From positions 8,122,001 to 8,186,000 of the forward strand of contig NZ_JBNDJK010000001.1 in assembly GCF_050434925.1 (NCBI RefSeq): DNA of 64,000 bases, written 5' to 3'. The notes beneath the pieces were generated by a model. It saw only the letters and a list, made by a program, of their open reading frames with translations. It did not search any database and was not told where the DNA came from. Position 1 is the first letter of the stretch, and each line of letters begins with the position of its first letter. This document shows, piece after piece, positions 24,766-33,720 of the stretch. The translations under genes were made by a program, and so were the position numbers. Origin of the DNA: Inquilinus ginsengisoli_B. GTDB taxonomy: Bacteria > Pseudomonadota > Alphaproteobacteria > DSM-16000 > Inquilinaceae.

Positions 24766-25728
24766 CTAGACCGCCTCGACGCGGAATTCCTCGCGATGGA
24801 TCGCGGTGCGGAGGACGCCGTCGGCCCCGACCACACCGCGATACATGCCCTCGCAGTTGAAGGGCAGCGCGACGCGGCCCTGGGCGTCGACCGCGATCAG
24901 CCCGCCGGAGCCGCCGGCCGGGGCCAGCAGCGCCTGCACCACGTCCTCGGCCGCCTGCGCCAGCCCCTGGCCGGCCCAGCGCATGCGGGCGTCGATCTCG
25001 TGCCCGGCGGCGTAGCGGATGAAGATCTCGCCATGGCCGGTGCCGGAGACGGCGCAGGTGGCGTTGTCGGCCCAGGTGCCGGCGCCGATCACCGGGCAGT
25101 CGCCGACCCGGCCCGGCGTCTTGCCGGTCATGCCGCCGGTCGAGGTGGCGGCGGCGAGGTTGCCGGCGGCGTCGCAGGCCACGGCGCCGACCGTGCCGTG
25201 CTTGCGCGCCGGGTCGCCGTCATCCGGCAGCGCCTGACGGCGGCGCTCCAGCTCCTCCTGCAGCGCCGCCCAGCGCCGTTCGGTGCGGAACCAGGACGGG
25301 TCCATATGCTCCAGCCCGGCCTCGCGGCAGAAGCGGCGCGCCCCCTCCCCCGCCAGCAGCACATGCTCGGTCCGCTCCATCACCGCGCGGGCGGCCAGGA
25401 CCGGATGGCGTGGGCCGCAGATGCCGGCGACGGCACCGGCGCGCCGATCGCGCCCATCCATCACCGCCGCATCCATCTCGGTCTCGCCGGCACTGGTGAA
25501 AACGGCGCCGCGGCCGGCGTTGAACAGCGGGTCCTCCTCCAGCGCCATCACCGCGGCGGTGACGGCATCGAGCGCCGAGCCACCGGCCGCCAGGACGAGA
25601 TGGCCGTTGCGGAGCGCGGTGCGCAGGCCCTGGTGATAGGCCTCCTCCTGCTCCGGCGACAGCGAGTCGCGGCGGATGGTGCCGGCGCCGCCATGGATCA
25701 CCAGGACGGCGCGGAATGGGTCGGTCAT
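24766..25728 (-). CDS. iaaA: Isoaspartyl peptidase / L-asparaginase (N-terminal nucleophile hydrolase)
   Basis: This 320-aa plant-type asparaginase autocleaves before a threonine to give two subunits. The nucleophile is Thr179 in KHGTVGAVAC, the same number as in E. coli IaaA, and the downstream GRVGDCPVIGAGTWADN and GTGHGE motifs complete the active site. The enzyme removes N-terminal isoaspartate from beta-aspartyl dipeptides and hydrolyses asparagine. In this operon it sits between an M55 D-aminopeptidase and an M24 peptidase, which fits degradation of imported non-standard peptides. Confidence 0.93.
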   Translation of the reverse strand: MTDPFRAVLVIHGGAGTIRRDSLSPEQEEAYHQGLRTALRNGHLVLAAGGSALDAVTAAVMALEEDPLFNAGRGAVFTSAGETEMDAAVMDGRDRRAGAVAGICGPRHPVLAARAVMERTEHVLLAGEGARRFCREAGLEHMDPSWFRTERRWAALQEELERRRQALPDDGDPARKHGTVGAVACDAAGNLAAATSTGGMTGKTPGRVGDCPVIGAGTWADNATCAVSGTGHGEIFIRYAAGHEIDARMRWAGQGLAQAAEDVVQALLAPAGGSGGLIAVDAQGRVALPFNCEGMYRGVVGADGVLRTAIHREEFRVEAV

Positions 25729-25741
25729 GGATGCCTCGGGG

Positions 25742-26560
25742 TCAACGGAGGAAGGCGGTCATGGCGGAGACGGCATTCATCCAGCGGATGGCGTCGGCGA
25801 CGCTGCCGGCCGGCAGGGCGATGGTGACGCCGTCGCGGCGCTCGGCCGGCGGCAGGGTGGCGGCGAGGTCGGCCAAAGCCGGGCCGCCCATCTCCAGCTC
25901 CAGCGTGTACGGCCCCTCGATGCGGAAGGGCGGCATCGCGCCGGCGCGGCGGACGGCGCGGGCCGCCCCTTCACGCAGGGCGGCGCGGGCGGCGGGCAGC
26001 GGCAGCGACCGGGCGGAGCGGTTGCCCAGCGCCTGCTTGGTCTGGACGAACTCGGCCTCGGGGAAATGCTCGCGCAGCTCGGCGACGCAGCGATCGTCGC
26101 CGGAGACCAGCGCCACCGGCACGCCCAGGCTGCCGGCATAGGCGCCGTAGATCCCGGCCTCGCCCAGCGGCTGACCGTTCAGCCGCACGGCGCGGAAGGC
26201 GAAGCCGCTGGTGGTGTGGGCCAGCACGCCCCGCTCCGACGCACGGGCGTGATAGCCCAGGCAGAACACCGCGGCATGGCCGGCATCGAGCCCGCAGAAC
26301 ATGTTGAGCGGCTTCGGCTTGCCCTGGATCAGCTCCGCCGCCGGGTGCAGCAGCTCCGGCAGCAGGTTGGTCATCGGGCCATGCGCGTCGTTGACCAGGA
26401 TCCCGGTCGCGCCGCCCTCCAGCGCGCCTTCGATTGCGGCGTTGACCTCCTCGGTCATCAGCCGGCGGGCGCGTTCGTACTCGCCATTGCCCGGCTCGCC
26501 CTGCTGCGGCGTGATCACCCCGGCCACACCCTCGATATCCGACGAAATGTAGATCTTCAT
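25742..26560 (-). CDS. M55 D-aminopeptidase (DppA-type)
   Basis: This 272-aa zinc peptidase is like Bacillus DppA, which releases D-amino acids from D-Ala-D-Ala and D-Ala-Gly-Gly. The metal ligands fall at matching positions: Asp8 and Glu10 (SSDIEGVAGV), His60 (NDAHG), His104 (GYHARA) and Glu134 (in PLGEAGIYG). The proposed catalytic His115 lies in VLAHTTS. Known members form a self-compartmentalised decamer. The start overlaps the DmpA-like gene's stop by four bases. Together with the D-amino-acid transaminase upstream it points to D-amino-acid-containing peptides, for example peptidoglycan fragments. Confidence 0.92.
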   Translation of the reverse strand: MKIYISSDIEGVAGVITPQQGEPGNGEYERARRLMTEEVNAAIEGALEGGATGILVNDAHGPMTNLLPELLHPAAELIQGKPKPLNMFCGLDAGHAAVFCLGYHARASERGVLAHTTSGFAFRAVRLNGQPLGEAGIYGAYAGSLGVPVALVSGDDRCVAELREHFPEAEFVQTKQALGNRSARSLPLPAARAALREGAARAVRRAGAMPPFRIEGPYTLELEMGGPALADLAATLPPAERRDGVTIALPAGSVADAIRWMNAVSAMTAFLR

Positions 26561-27597
26561 TTGCCTTCCTCCGCTTCCAGCCAGTCCGCCAGCGACGGCC
26601 GGCTGTGTCCGTTACGTCCGATGGCAGGCCCGGCAGCGCAGAGCGCGTTCAGCACCGCCTCCTGCGTCGCCTCGGCCGCGGCCTGGAACAGCCGGTCGAT
26701 GCGCGCCTCGTTCAATGCCCGGATCCCGACCAGGTCGCGCTTCTGGTCGTGCTCCACCGGATCGGCGGTGGAGAATCCCAATGCAATGTCGCCGCTGCCA
26801 TGGCCCCAGAAGGCGCCGAGCCGGGCCAGGCCGGCGCCGCAGCGTTTGGTGACCCGGTGCAGCTGGCGGTGCTCCAGCGGCACGTCGGTCGCCAGGATCA
26901 CGATCACCGAGCCCTTCTCCGGCGCTGGCTCGGCGGGCGGGACCGGGCGGCGGCCGTCGGGCAGCACCAGGTCGCCGGCCCGGCCGAAATTGGCCAGCAC
27001 CAGAACGCCGAGGTGGAAATGGTCGCGGTCGAACTTGACCCGGCGGGAGGCGGTGCCGATGCCGCCCTTGAAGCCGAAGCTGCTCATCCCGGTGCCGGCG
27101 CCGACCGAGCCCTCGCCGACCTTGCCGTCGCTGGCCGCCGCGACCGCCTCCAGCGCGTCGATCTCGGTCACCGCCAGGGCCTGGATGTCGGACAGGAAGC
27201 CGTCATTGCACTCCAGCACCACCGGGTTGACCGTGCCGGTCTCGCGGCCGATATCGGGGTTGGCAGCGATGGCGGCGCGGATCAGCGCCGTGGCGCAGGT
27301 GCCGACGGCGAAGGTGTTGGTCAAGAGGATCGGCGTCTCGACCGTCCCCAACTCGGCCACCTGCATCAGGCCGGTGCTCTTGCCGAAGCCGTTGATCACC
27401 TCGACCGCCGCCCGGGCCTTGCTGCGGAACAGGTTGCCGGCATGCGGCAGTATGGCGGTGACGCCGGTCAGCACCTCACCGGCATGCATGCTGAGATGGC
27501 CGACCAGCACGCCGGGCACATCGGTGACGGCGTTGAGGGGGCCGGTCGGCAGCGTCCCGCAGACCAGGCCGAAATCGCGCGCGAGACGAGCCGTCAC
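26557..27597 (-). CDS. P1/S58-family aminopeptidase (DmpA/BapA-like)
   Basis: This 346-aa N-terminal nucleophile peptidase is related to DmpA (D- and L-aminopeptidase) and beta-peptidyl aminopeptidases. Autocleavage would occur before Ser230 in EKGSVIVILATDVPL, the Gly-Ser junction that creates the small subunit in this family. KGGIGTASR and TDVPGVLVGH are further family motifs. The GTG start at 27597 was selected for its strong GGGAGG five bases upstream. DmpA homologues prefer N-terminal D-Ala or beta-amino acids, which ties in with the M55 enzyme that overlaps it downstream. Confidence 0.9.
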   Translation of the reverse strand: MTARLARDFGLVCGTLPTGPLNAVTDVPGVLVGHLSMHAGEVLTGVTAILPHAGNLFRSKARAAVEVINGFGKSTGLMQVAELGTVETPILLTNTFAVGTCATALIRAAIAANPDIGRETGTVNPVVLECNDGFLSDIQALAVTEIDALEAVAAASDGKVGEGSVGAGTGMSSFGFKGGIGTASRRVKFDRDHFHLGVLVLANFGRAGDLVLPDGRRPVPPAEPAPEKGSVIVILATDVPLEHRQLHRVTKRCGAGLARLGAFWGHGSGDIALGFSTADPVEHDQKRDLVGIRALNEARIDRLFQAAAEATQEAVLNALCAAGPAIGRNGHSRPSLADWLEAEEGK

Positions 27598-27608
27598 CGA
27601 TGCCTCCC

Positions 27609-28496
27609 TCAGGTCTTCAGCTTCGGGTCGAGCGCGTCGCGCAGGCCGTCGCCAAGCAGGTTGAAGGCCAGCACCGTGACGAAGATGGCGATGCCTGGGA
27701 AGAGGGTGATGTGGTCGGCGACGCCGAGATAGCTGCGCCCATCGGCCAGCATCGCCCCCCATTCCGGGCTGGGCGGCTGGGCGCCGAGGCCGATGAAGCT
27801 GAGGCTGGCGGCCGTCAGGATCGAGGTGCCGATGCGCATCGAGAAGTAGACGATCACGCTGGGCAGCGTGCCCGGCAGAATGTGACGCAGCATCAGCAGG
27901 CGGTGGCGCACGCCGATCGCCCGGGCCGCGTCGACATAGACGGTCTGCTTGATCGCCAGCGTGCTGCCGCGCACCAGCCGGGCGAAGACCGGCACGCTGA
28001 ACACGGCGACGGCGTAGATCACGTTGTCGATGCCGGGGCCCAGCACGGCGATGACGCCGATCGCCAGGATGATGCCCGGGAAGGCCAGCAGCACATCGCA
28101 GAACCGCATCACCAGCCCGTCGACCCAGCCGCCATAGAAGCCGCTGACCAGGCCGAGCAGGATGCCGGCGACACCGCCCAGCGTCACCGACAGGAAGCCG
28201 ACGGCGAGCGAGATGCGGGCGCCGAAGACGATGCGGCTGAGGATGTCGCGGCCATAGGCGTCGGTGCCGGCGAGATGGGCCCAGGACGGCCCTTCCAGCA
28301 CCCGCTCGTAGTCCGGCGCGGCGAGGTCATAGGGGGCGATCCAGGGCGCCAGGATGGCCACGACAACCAGCGCCACCAGGAACAGGCCGGCGATGACGCC
28401 GACCTTCTGCCGGCGGAAGCGGCGCCAGAATTCGCGCCAGGGCGAGCGGACCTTCTCGGCGCCGGCCGACGCGACGGGGGCGGTGACGGCGCTCAT
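27609..28496 (-). CDS. Peptide ABC transporter permease, DppC-like
   Basis: This 295-aa permease has an N-terminal cytoplasmic tail (about 30 residues, Arg-rich), a first hydrophobic helix, and the OppC signature GTDAYGRDILSRIVFGARISL. The EAA-loop equivalent, DAARAIGVRHRLLMLRHILP, is near residue 198, and SLSFIGLGAQPPSPEWG is a typical DppC C-terminal motif. It pairs with the DppB-like gene, overlapping by ATGA. Together with the binding protein and fused ATPase of this operon it imports short peptides through the inner membrane. Confidence 0.92.
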   Translation of the reverse strand: MSAVTAPVASAGAEKVRSPWREFWRRFRRQKVGVIAGLFLVALVVVAILAPWIAPYDLAAPDYERVLEGPSWAHLAGTDAYGRDILSRIVFGARISLAVGFLSVTLGGVAGILLGLVSGFYGGWVDGLVMRFCDVLLAFPGIILAIGVIAVLGPGIDNVIYAVAVFSVPVFARLVRGSTLAIKQTVYVDAARAIGVRHRLLMLRHILPGTLPSVIVYFSMRIGTSILTAASLSFIGLGAQPPSPEWGAMLADGRSYLGVADHITLFPGIAIFVTVLAFNLLGDGLRDALDPKLKT

Positions 28497-29413
28497 CGGT
28501 AGCGGATCTCCGGATTGGCGAAGGCGTACAGCACGTCGACGGCCAGGTTGATCAGGATGAACTCGATCGAGAACAGCAGGATCTCCGCCTGGATCACCGG
28601 GTAGTCGCGGTAGGAGACGCTGTCGACCAGCAGGCGGCCGAGGCCGGGCCAGGTGAACACGGTCTCGACCACGATCGACCCGCCGAGCAGGAAGCCGAAT
28701 TGCAGCCCGACCATGGTGATGACCGGGATCAGCGCGTTGCGCAGAGTGTGCTTCCACACCACCGACCGCTCGAACACGCCCTTGGCCCGGGCGGTGCGGA
28801 CATAATCCTCGCGAAAGATCTCGATGAACGCAGAGCGGGTGAAGCGCGCCATCACCGCGGCCACGGTCAGGCCCAGCGCGATCGACGGCATGACGAAATG
28901 CTGCCAGGTGCCGTAGCCGCCGGTCGGCAGCCAGCCGAGATCGACCGAGAACACGCCGATCATCAAGAGGCCCAGCCAGAACGGCGGGAAGGAGATGCCG
29001 GAGACGGCCAGGACCATGCCGCCATAATCCTGCCAACGGCCGCGCTTGACCGCGGAGAGCACGCCGATCAGCAGGCCGGCGATCACCGCCCAGACCATGC
29101 TGACGACGCTGAGCCAGACCGTCGGCATCAGCCGCTCGCCGATCTCCTCGGCCACCGGCCGGCGGGTCTTCAGCGAGGTGCCGAAATCGCCCTGCACGAT
29201 ATGGCCGACGAAGGTCAGGAACTGCTCGTGCAGCGGCTTGTCGAGACCGAGATCAGACCGCACCAGGGCGACGTCGTCCGCGGTCGCGTCCGGCCCGGCC
29301 ACCAGGCGCGCCGGATCGCCCGGCAGCATGTGGACGAAACTGAAGACCAGGACGGCGATCACCGCCATGACCGGGACGATGCCGAGCAGGCGCCGGATCA
29401 GATATTGCAGCAT
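28493..29413 (-). CDS. Peptide ABC transporter permease, DppB-like
   Basis: This 306-aa permease has MLQYLIRRLLGIVPVMAVI as its first helix and the OppB/DppB signature MLPGDPARLVAG at about residues 29-40. The GLDKPLHEQFLTFVGHIVQGDFGTSL region follows and the coupling loop DYVRTARAKGVFERSVVWKH is near residue 201. It overlaps the DppC-like gene by four bases and lies 58 bp after the binding-protein gene. A short GC inverted repeat spans the gap at about 29425-29460 (CCACCCTC / GAGGGTGG) and may reduce transcription downstream of the binding-protein gene. Confidence 0.92.
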   Translation of the reverse strand: MLQYLIRRLLGIVPVMAVIAVLVFSFVHMLPGDPARLVAGPDATADDVALVRSDLGLDKPLHEQFLTFVGHIVQGDFGTSLKTRRPVAEEIGERLMPTVWLSVVSMVWAVIAGLLIGVLSAVKRGRWQDYGGMVLAVSGISFPPFWLGLLMIGVFSVDLGWLPTGGYGTWQHFVMPSIALGLTVAAVMARFTRSAFIEIFREDYVRTARAKGVFERSVVWKHTLRNALIPVITMVGLQFGFLLGGSIVVETVFTWPGLGRLLVDSVSYRDYPVIQAEILLFSIEFILINLAVDVLYAFANPEIRYR

Positions 29414-29471
29414 GAAGGCTCCGGGAGCCGCCCACCCTCAGGCATGGCGCCAGAGGGTGGGCGTCTGAGGC

Positions 29472-30998
29472 TTACTGGAACGCCGGGTCTTCGACCACGA
29501 AGCCGCGGTCGGGCAGGACGAAAACGCCGGACAGGTCCTTGGCCTGAGCGCTCAGCACATGCTCGACCGCCAGGTCGATCCACGGCGCGTCCTGCCAGAC
29601 CTGGGCCTGCACCTTGGCGTAGGCCTCGGCGCGCTTGGCCTCATCAGCCGTCGCCACCGCCGCCTCCAACGCCGAATCCACCTCGGGGTTCGAATAGTAG
29701 GCAACGTTGAACAGCTTCGGCGGGAAGCCCTTGCCCCACAGCAGCGGCCGCAGCGCCCAATCGGCATCGCCGGTCGAGGACGACCAGCCGCCATAGTACA
29801 TCTCGACCGTCGCCTCCTCGGGCGTCTGCACGCTCCAGATCTTCTGCGACAGCACGCCGGATTCGAGCGGCGTCACCTGCACCCTGACCCCGATCTGGGC
29901 CAGCTGCTGCTGCAGGAACTGGGTGGCGCGGACCGAGGTGGTGCTGTTGGCGGACCACAGCACGGTCTCGAAGCCATCGGCGTAGCCGGCCTCGGCCAGC
30001 AGCGCCTTCGCCTTGGCCGGGTCATAGGGCCAGACGCCCTGCTTGGCGTAGAATTTCAGCGGCGGCGGCATCGGCGAGTCCGCCGGCTCGCAGAAGCCGC
30101 TGAGCACCACCTTGCAGAAGGCGGTGCGGTCGACCGCATAGTTCAGCGCCTGGCGGACGCGGACGTCGTCGAACGGCTTCTTGCGGGTGTTCAGCGCGAC
30201 GTAGAAGTTGACGATCGATGGCCGTTCGACCACCGAGAGGTTCGCGTTGGCCCTGATCACCTTCACCATCTCCGGCGGCACCGGGGTGATGAACTGGGCC
30301 TCGCCCGCCTGCAGCATGGCCATGCGGCTGCCATTCTCCGGCACGCTGCGGATGGTGACGCCGTCGACCTTCGGCACACCCTTCCAGTAGCTGTCGTTGC
30401 GCACCGCCTCGAGCGTGTCGGCCGACCAGGACTTGAAGCTGAACGGGCCGGTACCGACCGGGTTGCGGCCGATGTCCTTGCCGTACTTCTCCAGCGCCGC
30501 CGGGCTGATGATCATCGTGCCGGGATGGGCCAGGGTGTTGACCAGGGCGCCGAACGGCTCCTTCAGCAGCACCTTGACGGTGTGATCGTCGACCACCTCG
30601 ACATGGTCCAGCATCGACAGCAGCGATTGACGCTTCAGCTTGTTCTCAGGGTTGGCCAGCCGCTCCAGGCTGACCTTCACCGCCTGGGCGTTGAAATCGG
30701 TGCCGTCCTGGAACTTGACGCCCTGCCGCAGCACGAAGGTGTATTGCTTGGCATCATCGCTGACCGTGTAGCTCTCGGCCAGCAGCGGCACCAGCTTCAT
30801 GTCCTGATCGAAGCCGTAGAGCCCCTGATAGAACAGGCGCGAGGCCGACTGGGCCGAGGTCTCGTTGACGTTCGACGGGTCCAGGCCGGTCAGGTTCTCC
30901 TGGATGCCGATCACCAGGGACTTCGCCAAGGCCGCGCTCGGCAGCGCCAGCAGCGCCGCGGCAGCACAGCCGATCAGGGCTTGTCTCCACTGTCTCAT
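29472..30998 (-). CDS. Peptide ABC transporter substrate-binding protein (family 5)
   Basis: This 508-aa periplasmic binding protein has a Sec signal, MRQWRQALIGCAAAALLALP...ALA (cleavage near residue 26). Family 5 motifs are LTGLDPSNVNE and YTFVLRQGVKFQDGTDFNAQ (about residues 92-111). The RNPVGTGPFSFKSWSADTLE block belongs to the dipeptide/oligopeptide group. It lies between the fused ATPase and the permeases. Its ligand is not evident from sequence; operon neighbours suggest D-amino-acid or isoaspartyl peptides. Confidence 0.92.
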   Translation of the reverse strand: MRQWRQALIGCAAAALLALPSAALAKSLVIGIQENLTGLDPSNVNETSAQSASRLFYQGLYGFDQDMKLVPLLAESYTVSDDAKQYTFVLRQGVKFQDGTDFNAQAVKVSLERLANPENKLKRQSLLSMLDHVEVVDDHTVKVLLKEPFGALVNTLAHPGTMIISPAALEKYGKDIGRNPVGTGPFSFKSWSADTLEAVRNDSYWKGVPKVDGVTIRSVPENGSRMAMLQAGEAQFITPVPPEMVKVIRANANLSVVERPSIVNFYVALNTRKKPFDDVRVRQALNYAVDRTAFCKVVLSGFCEPADSPMPPPLKFYAKQGVWPYDPAKAKALLAEAGYADGFETVLWSANSTTSVRATQFLQQQLAQIGVRVQVTPLESGVLSQKIWSVQTPEEATVEMYYGGWSSSTGDADWALRPLLWGKGFPPKLFNVAYYSNPEVDSALEAAVATADEAKRAEAYAKVQAQVWQDAPWIDLAVEHVLSAQAKDLSGVFVLPDRGFVVEDPAFQ

Positions 30999-31030
30999 TG
31001 CTCTCCCCTTTGCTCTGGTTGGTTCACGGT

Positions 31031-32875
31031 TCAGCCGAAGTCGCCGACCCGGTGGCGGGCGACGAAATGGCCCGGCCCGACCGCCTCGAGCGGCCGCACC
31101 AGCGGATCGTCGCCCAGGGTCCGGATCGGGCTCGGAATCTCGCCCTCGATCAGGCTCATGTCGCGGTTGCGCCGGGTGGGGTCCGCCACCGGCACCGCCG
31201 CCATCAGCCGGCGGGTATAGGGGTGCTGGGGGCTTTCGAACACCGCCTGGCGCGGCCCGATCTCGACGATCTGGCCGAGATACATCACCGCGACGCGATG
31301 GCTGACCCGCTCCACCACCGCCATGTCGTGCGAGATGAACAGATAGGACAGGCCATGCCGCGCCTGCAGCTCCATCAGCAGGTTCACCACCTGGGCCTGG
31401 ATCGAGACGTCGAGCGCCGCCACCGCCTCGTCGGCGATGATCAGCTTCGGCTCCGACGCCAGAGCCCGGGCGATGCAGATGCGCTGGCGCTGGCCGCCGC
31501 TGAACTCATGCGGGTAGCGCCGGGCATGCTCCGGCCGCAGCCCGACCTGGACCAGCAGGTCGCGCACCCGCTGCTCCACCGCGTGGCCCTTGGCCAGGCC
31601 GTGGGTCAGCAGCGGCTCGGCGATCGAGAAGCCGACCGTCAGCCGCGGGTTCAGCGAGGCGAAGGGGTCCTGGAAGACGTACTGGATCTTCTGGCGCAGC
31701 CGCCGCCGCTCCTCCGCCTTCATCTCGGCCAGCGACCGACCCTCGAAGCGGATGCTGCCGGCCGAGGGCTCCAGCAGCTGCATGATGGTGCGGCCGGTGG
31801 TGGACTTGCCGCAGCCGCTCTCGCCGACCAGGGCCAGGGTCTCACCCGGCTGCAGGCCGAAGCTGACCTGCTCCACCGCATGCACCCGGGCGACCAGCCG
31901 GCCGAACACGCCGCGGCGCACGTCGAAGCGGGTCGAGAGATGGTCGACCTCCAGCAGCGGGCTGCCGGCATGCACCGTGTCCTGCGGCGCCGGCGGCGGC
32001 TCCTTCGATCCGTCGACCCGGACCAGCGGGAAGCGGGCCGGCAATGGCTGGCCCCGCAGGCTGCCCAGCTTCGGCACTGCCGACAGCAGCGCCTTTGTGT
32101 AGGGGTGCTGGGGTGCCGCGAAGATCTGTTCGGTCGACCCTTCCTCCACCTTGCGGCCCTGGTACATGACCACGACCCGGTCGGCGACCTCGGCCACCAC
32201 GCCCATGTCGTGGGTGATGAACATCACCGCCATGCCCATCTCGCCCTGCAGCTGGCGGATCAGCCGCAGGATCTGGGCCTGGATGGTGACGTCCAGCGCC
32301 GTGGTCGGCTCGTCGGCGATCAGCAGGCTGGGCCGGCAGGACAGCGCCATGGCGATCATGACGCGCTGGCGCATGCCGCCCGACAGCTGGTGCGGGTGGC
32401 GGTCGAGCATCCGCTTCGCCTCCGGGATCCGCACCCGCTCCAGCATGCGCAGCGCCTCGGCCCGCGCTGCCTTGGCGTCCTTGCCCTGGTGCAGCATCAC
32501 CGCCTCGGCGATCTGGTCGCCGATGGTGAAGACCGGGTTCAGCGACGTCATCGGCTCCTGGAAGATCATCGCGATCTCGTTGCCGCGCAGGGCGCGCAGC
32601 GCCTCGGCCGGAGCCTTCGCCAGGTCGCGCACCTTGCCGTCGCGGCCGCGGAAGCGCACCGCGCCGCGCACGATCTTGCCGCCGCCGTAATCGACCAGCC
32701 GGATCAGGCTGAGCGAGGTGACCGACTTGCCGGAGCCGCTCTCGCCGACCACCGCCACCGTCTCGCCCGGCGCGATGGCGAAGCTGAGATCCTCGACCGC
32801 GGTGACGATGCCGTCATCGGTCGGGAACTGGACCGTCAGCCCGTCGACCTCGATCAGCGGCGCCGCCTGGCTCAT
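31031..32875 (-). CDS. Fused peptide ABC transporter ATPase (DppD-DppF type)
   Basis: This 614-aa protein has two complete ABC domains. Domain 1 (about 1-270) has GESGSGKS, LSGGMRQRVMIAMAL and LLIADEPTTALDVT. Domain 2 (about 305-590) has GESGCGKSTTGRT, FSGGQRQRICIARAL and LIIADEAVAALDVS. The substitution of Pro in the usual DEPV motif of domain 2 (DEAVAALD) is mild and seen in relatives. Each domain ends in the oligopeptide-type C-terminal extension (HPYTKALL, HPYTRRLM). One polypeptide replaces the usual DppD and DppF pair. It overlaps the transaminase gene by four bases. Confidence 0.92.
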   Translation of the reverse strand: MSQAAPLIEVDGLTVQFPTDDGIVTAVEDLSFAIAPGETVAVVGESGSGKSVTSLSLIRLVDYGGGKIVRGAVRFRGRDGKVRDLAKAPAEALRALRGNEIAMIFQEPMTSLNPVFTIGDQIAEAVMLHQGKDAKAARAEALRMLERVRIPEAKRMLDRHPHQLSGGMRQRVMIAMALSCRPSLLIADEPTTALDVTIQAQILRLIRQLQGEMGMAVMFITHDMGVVAEVADRVVVMYQGRKVEEGSTEQIFAAPQHPYTKALLSAVPKLGSLRGQPLPARFPLVRVDGSKEPPPAPQDTVHAGSPLLEVDHLSTRFDVRRGVFGRLVARVHAVEQVSFGLQPGETLALVGESGCGKSTTGRTIMQLLEPSAGSIRFEGRSLAEMKAEERRRLRQKIQYVFQDPFASLNPRLTVGFSIAEPLLTHGLAKGHAVEQRVRDLLVQVGLRPEHARRYPHEFSGGQRQRICIARALASEPKLIIADEAVAALDVSIQAQVVNLLMELQARHGLSYLFISHDMAVVERVSHRVAVMYLGQIVEIGPRQAVFESPQHPYTRRLMAAVPVADPTRRNRDMSLIEGEIPSPIRTLGDDPLVRPLEAVGPGHFVARHRVGDFG

Positions 32876-33720
32876 GCCGGCTGCCCGACCAGGCGGTCGA
32901 AGGCGTCGCGCACCCGGCGCCAAACCGGGCCCGGCCGGCCGGAGCCGACCGCGGCGCCGTCCAGCCGCACGATTGGCGCCAGCTCCTTGGTCGTGCTGGT
33001 GATCCAGATCTCGTCGGCGGCGCGCAGCTCGGCCTCGGTAACGTCGCGCTGCTCGACCGCGATGCCGAGCTCCTCGGCGAGGCGGATGGACAGGCGGCGG
33101 TTGATGCCGTCGAGAATGAGATGGTCGGCGGCCGGCGTCGCCACCCGCCCGTCCTTGACCACGAAGACGTTGCTGGCGGCACATTCGCTGACCAGGCCGT
33201 CGCGCAGCATCACCGTCTCCAGCACCCCGGCCTCGGCCGCCTGTTGCGCGGCGAGGACGGAGGGCAGGAGCGCGATCGACTTGATGTCGCAGCGCAGCCA
33301 GCGGATGTCAGGCGCCGAGACCAGGGCGAAGCCGTCCTCCTGCTGCGCCCGGCTCAGGCGCTTCAACGCGCCGGCGAAGGCCAGGATGCTGGCCTGGGAC
33401 GCGGCCGGGAAGGCATGGCTGCGCTGGGCCGGGGCGCCGCGGGTGACCTGCATGTAGATGGTCCCGGCCGGGCGCGGCGCGGTCTCGGCCAGCTGCCGGA
33501 ACACCGTGGCGAGGCCGGCGCGGTCGAGGCCGGGATCGATCCGCACCGCGGCAAGGCTGCGCGCCAGCCGGTCGAGATGGGCGTCGAGCTCGAAGATCCG
33601 GCCGTCATAGACCGCCACCACCTCGTAGACGCCGTCGGCGAACAGGTAGCCGCGGTCGAGCGGCGAGACCTTGACGTCGTCGAGCGGCAGATAGGTTCCG
33701 GTCCAATAGGCCAGGGTCAT
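32872..33720 (-). CDS. dat: D-amino-acid transaminase-like PLP enzyme (fold type IV)
   Basis: This 282-aa class IV aminotransferase has its Schiff-base lysine at Lys147 (RCDIKSIALLP). The RxH pair typical of D-amino-acid transaminases, which binds the substrate carboxylate, is at Arg100/His102 (AQRSHAFP); branched-chain transaminases lack it. The N-terminus DRGYLFADGVYEVV and C-terminal ITSTTKELAPI also match DAAT. It would convert D-alanine and others to keto acids with D-glutamate formation. It sits second in the RpiR-led operon ahead of the peptide transporter, consistent with using D-amino acids freed by the downstream peptidases. Confidence 0.88.
   Translation of the reverse strand: MTLAYWTGTYLPLDDVKVSPLDRGYLFADGVYEVVAVYDGRIFELDAHLDRLARSLAAVRIDPGLDRAGLATVFRQLAETAPRPAGTIYMQVTRGAPAQRSHAFPAASQASILAFAGALKRLSRAQQEDGFALVSAPDIRWLRCDIKSIALLPSVLAAQQAAEAGVLETVMLRDGLVSECAASNVFVVKDGRVATPAADHLILDGINRRLSIRLAEELGIAVEQRDVTEAELRAADEIWITSTTKELAPIVRLDGAAVGSGRPGPVWRRVRDAFDRLVGQPA

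Noticed and set aside
31031..33457. Very long plus-strand open frame (about 819 codons) over the fused ATPase and transaminase genes
   Set aside because: It has the same antisense high-GC composition bias (His/Arg/Gln-rich), no recognisable motifs, and overlaps genes with complete catalytic motifs.
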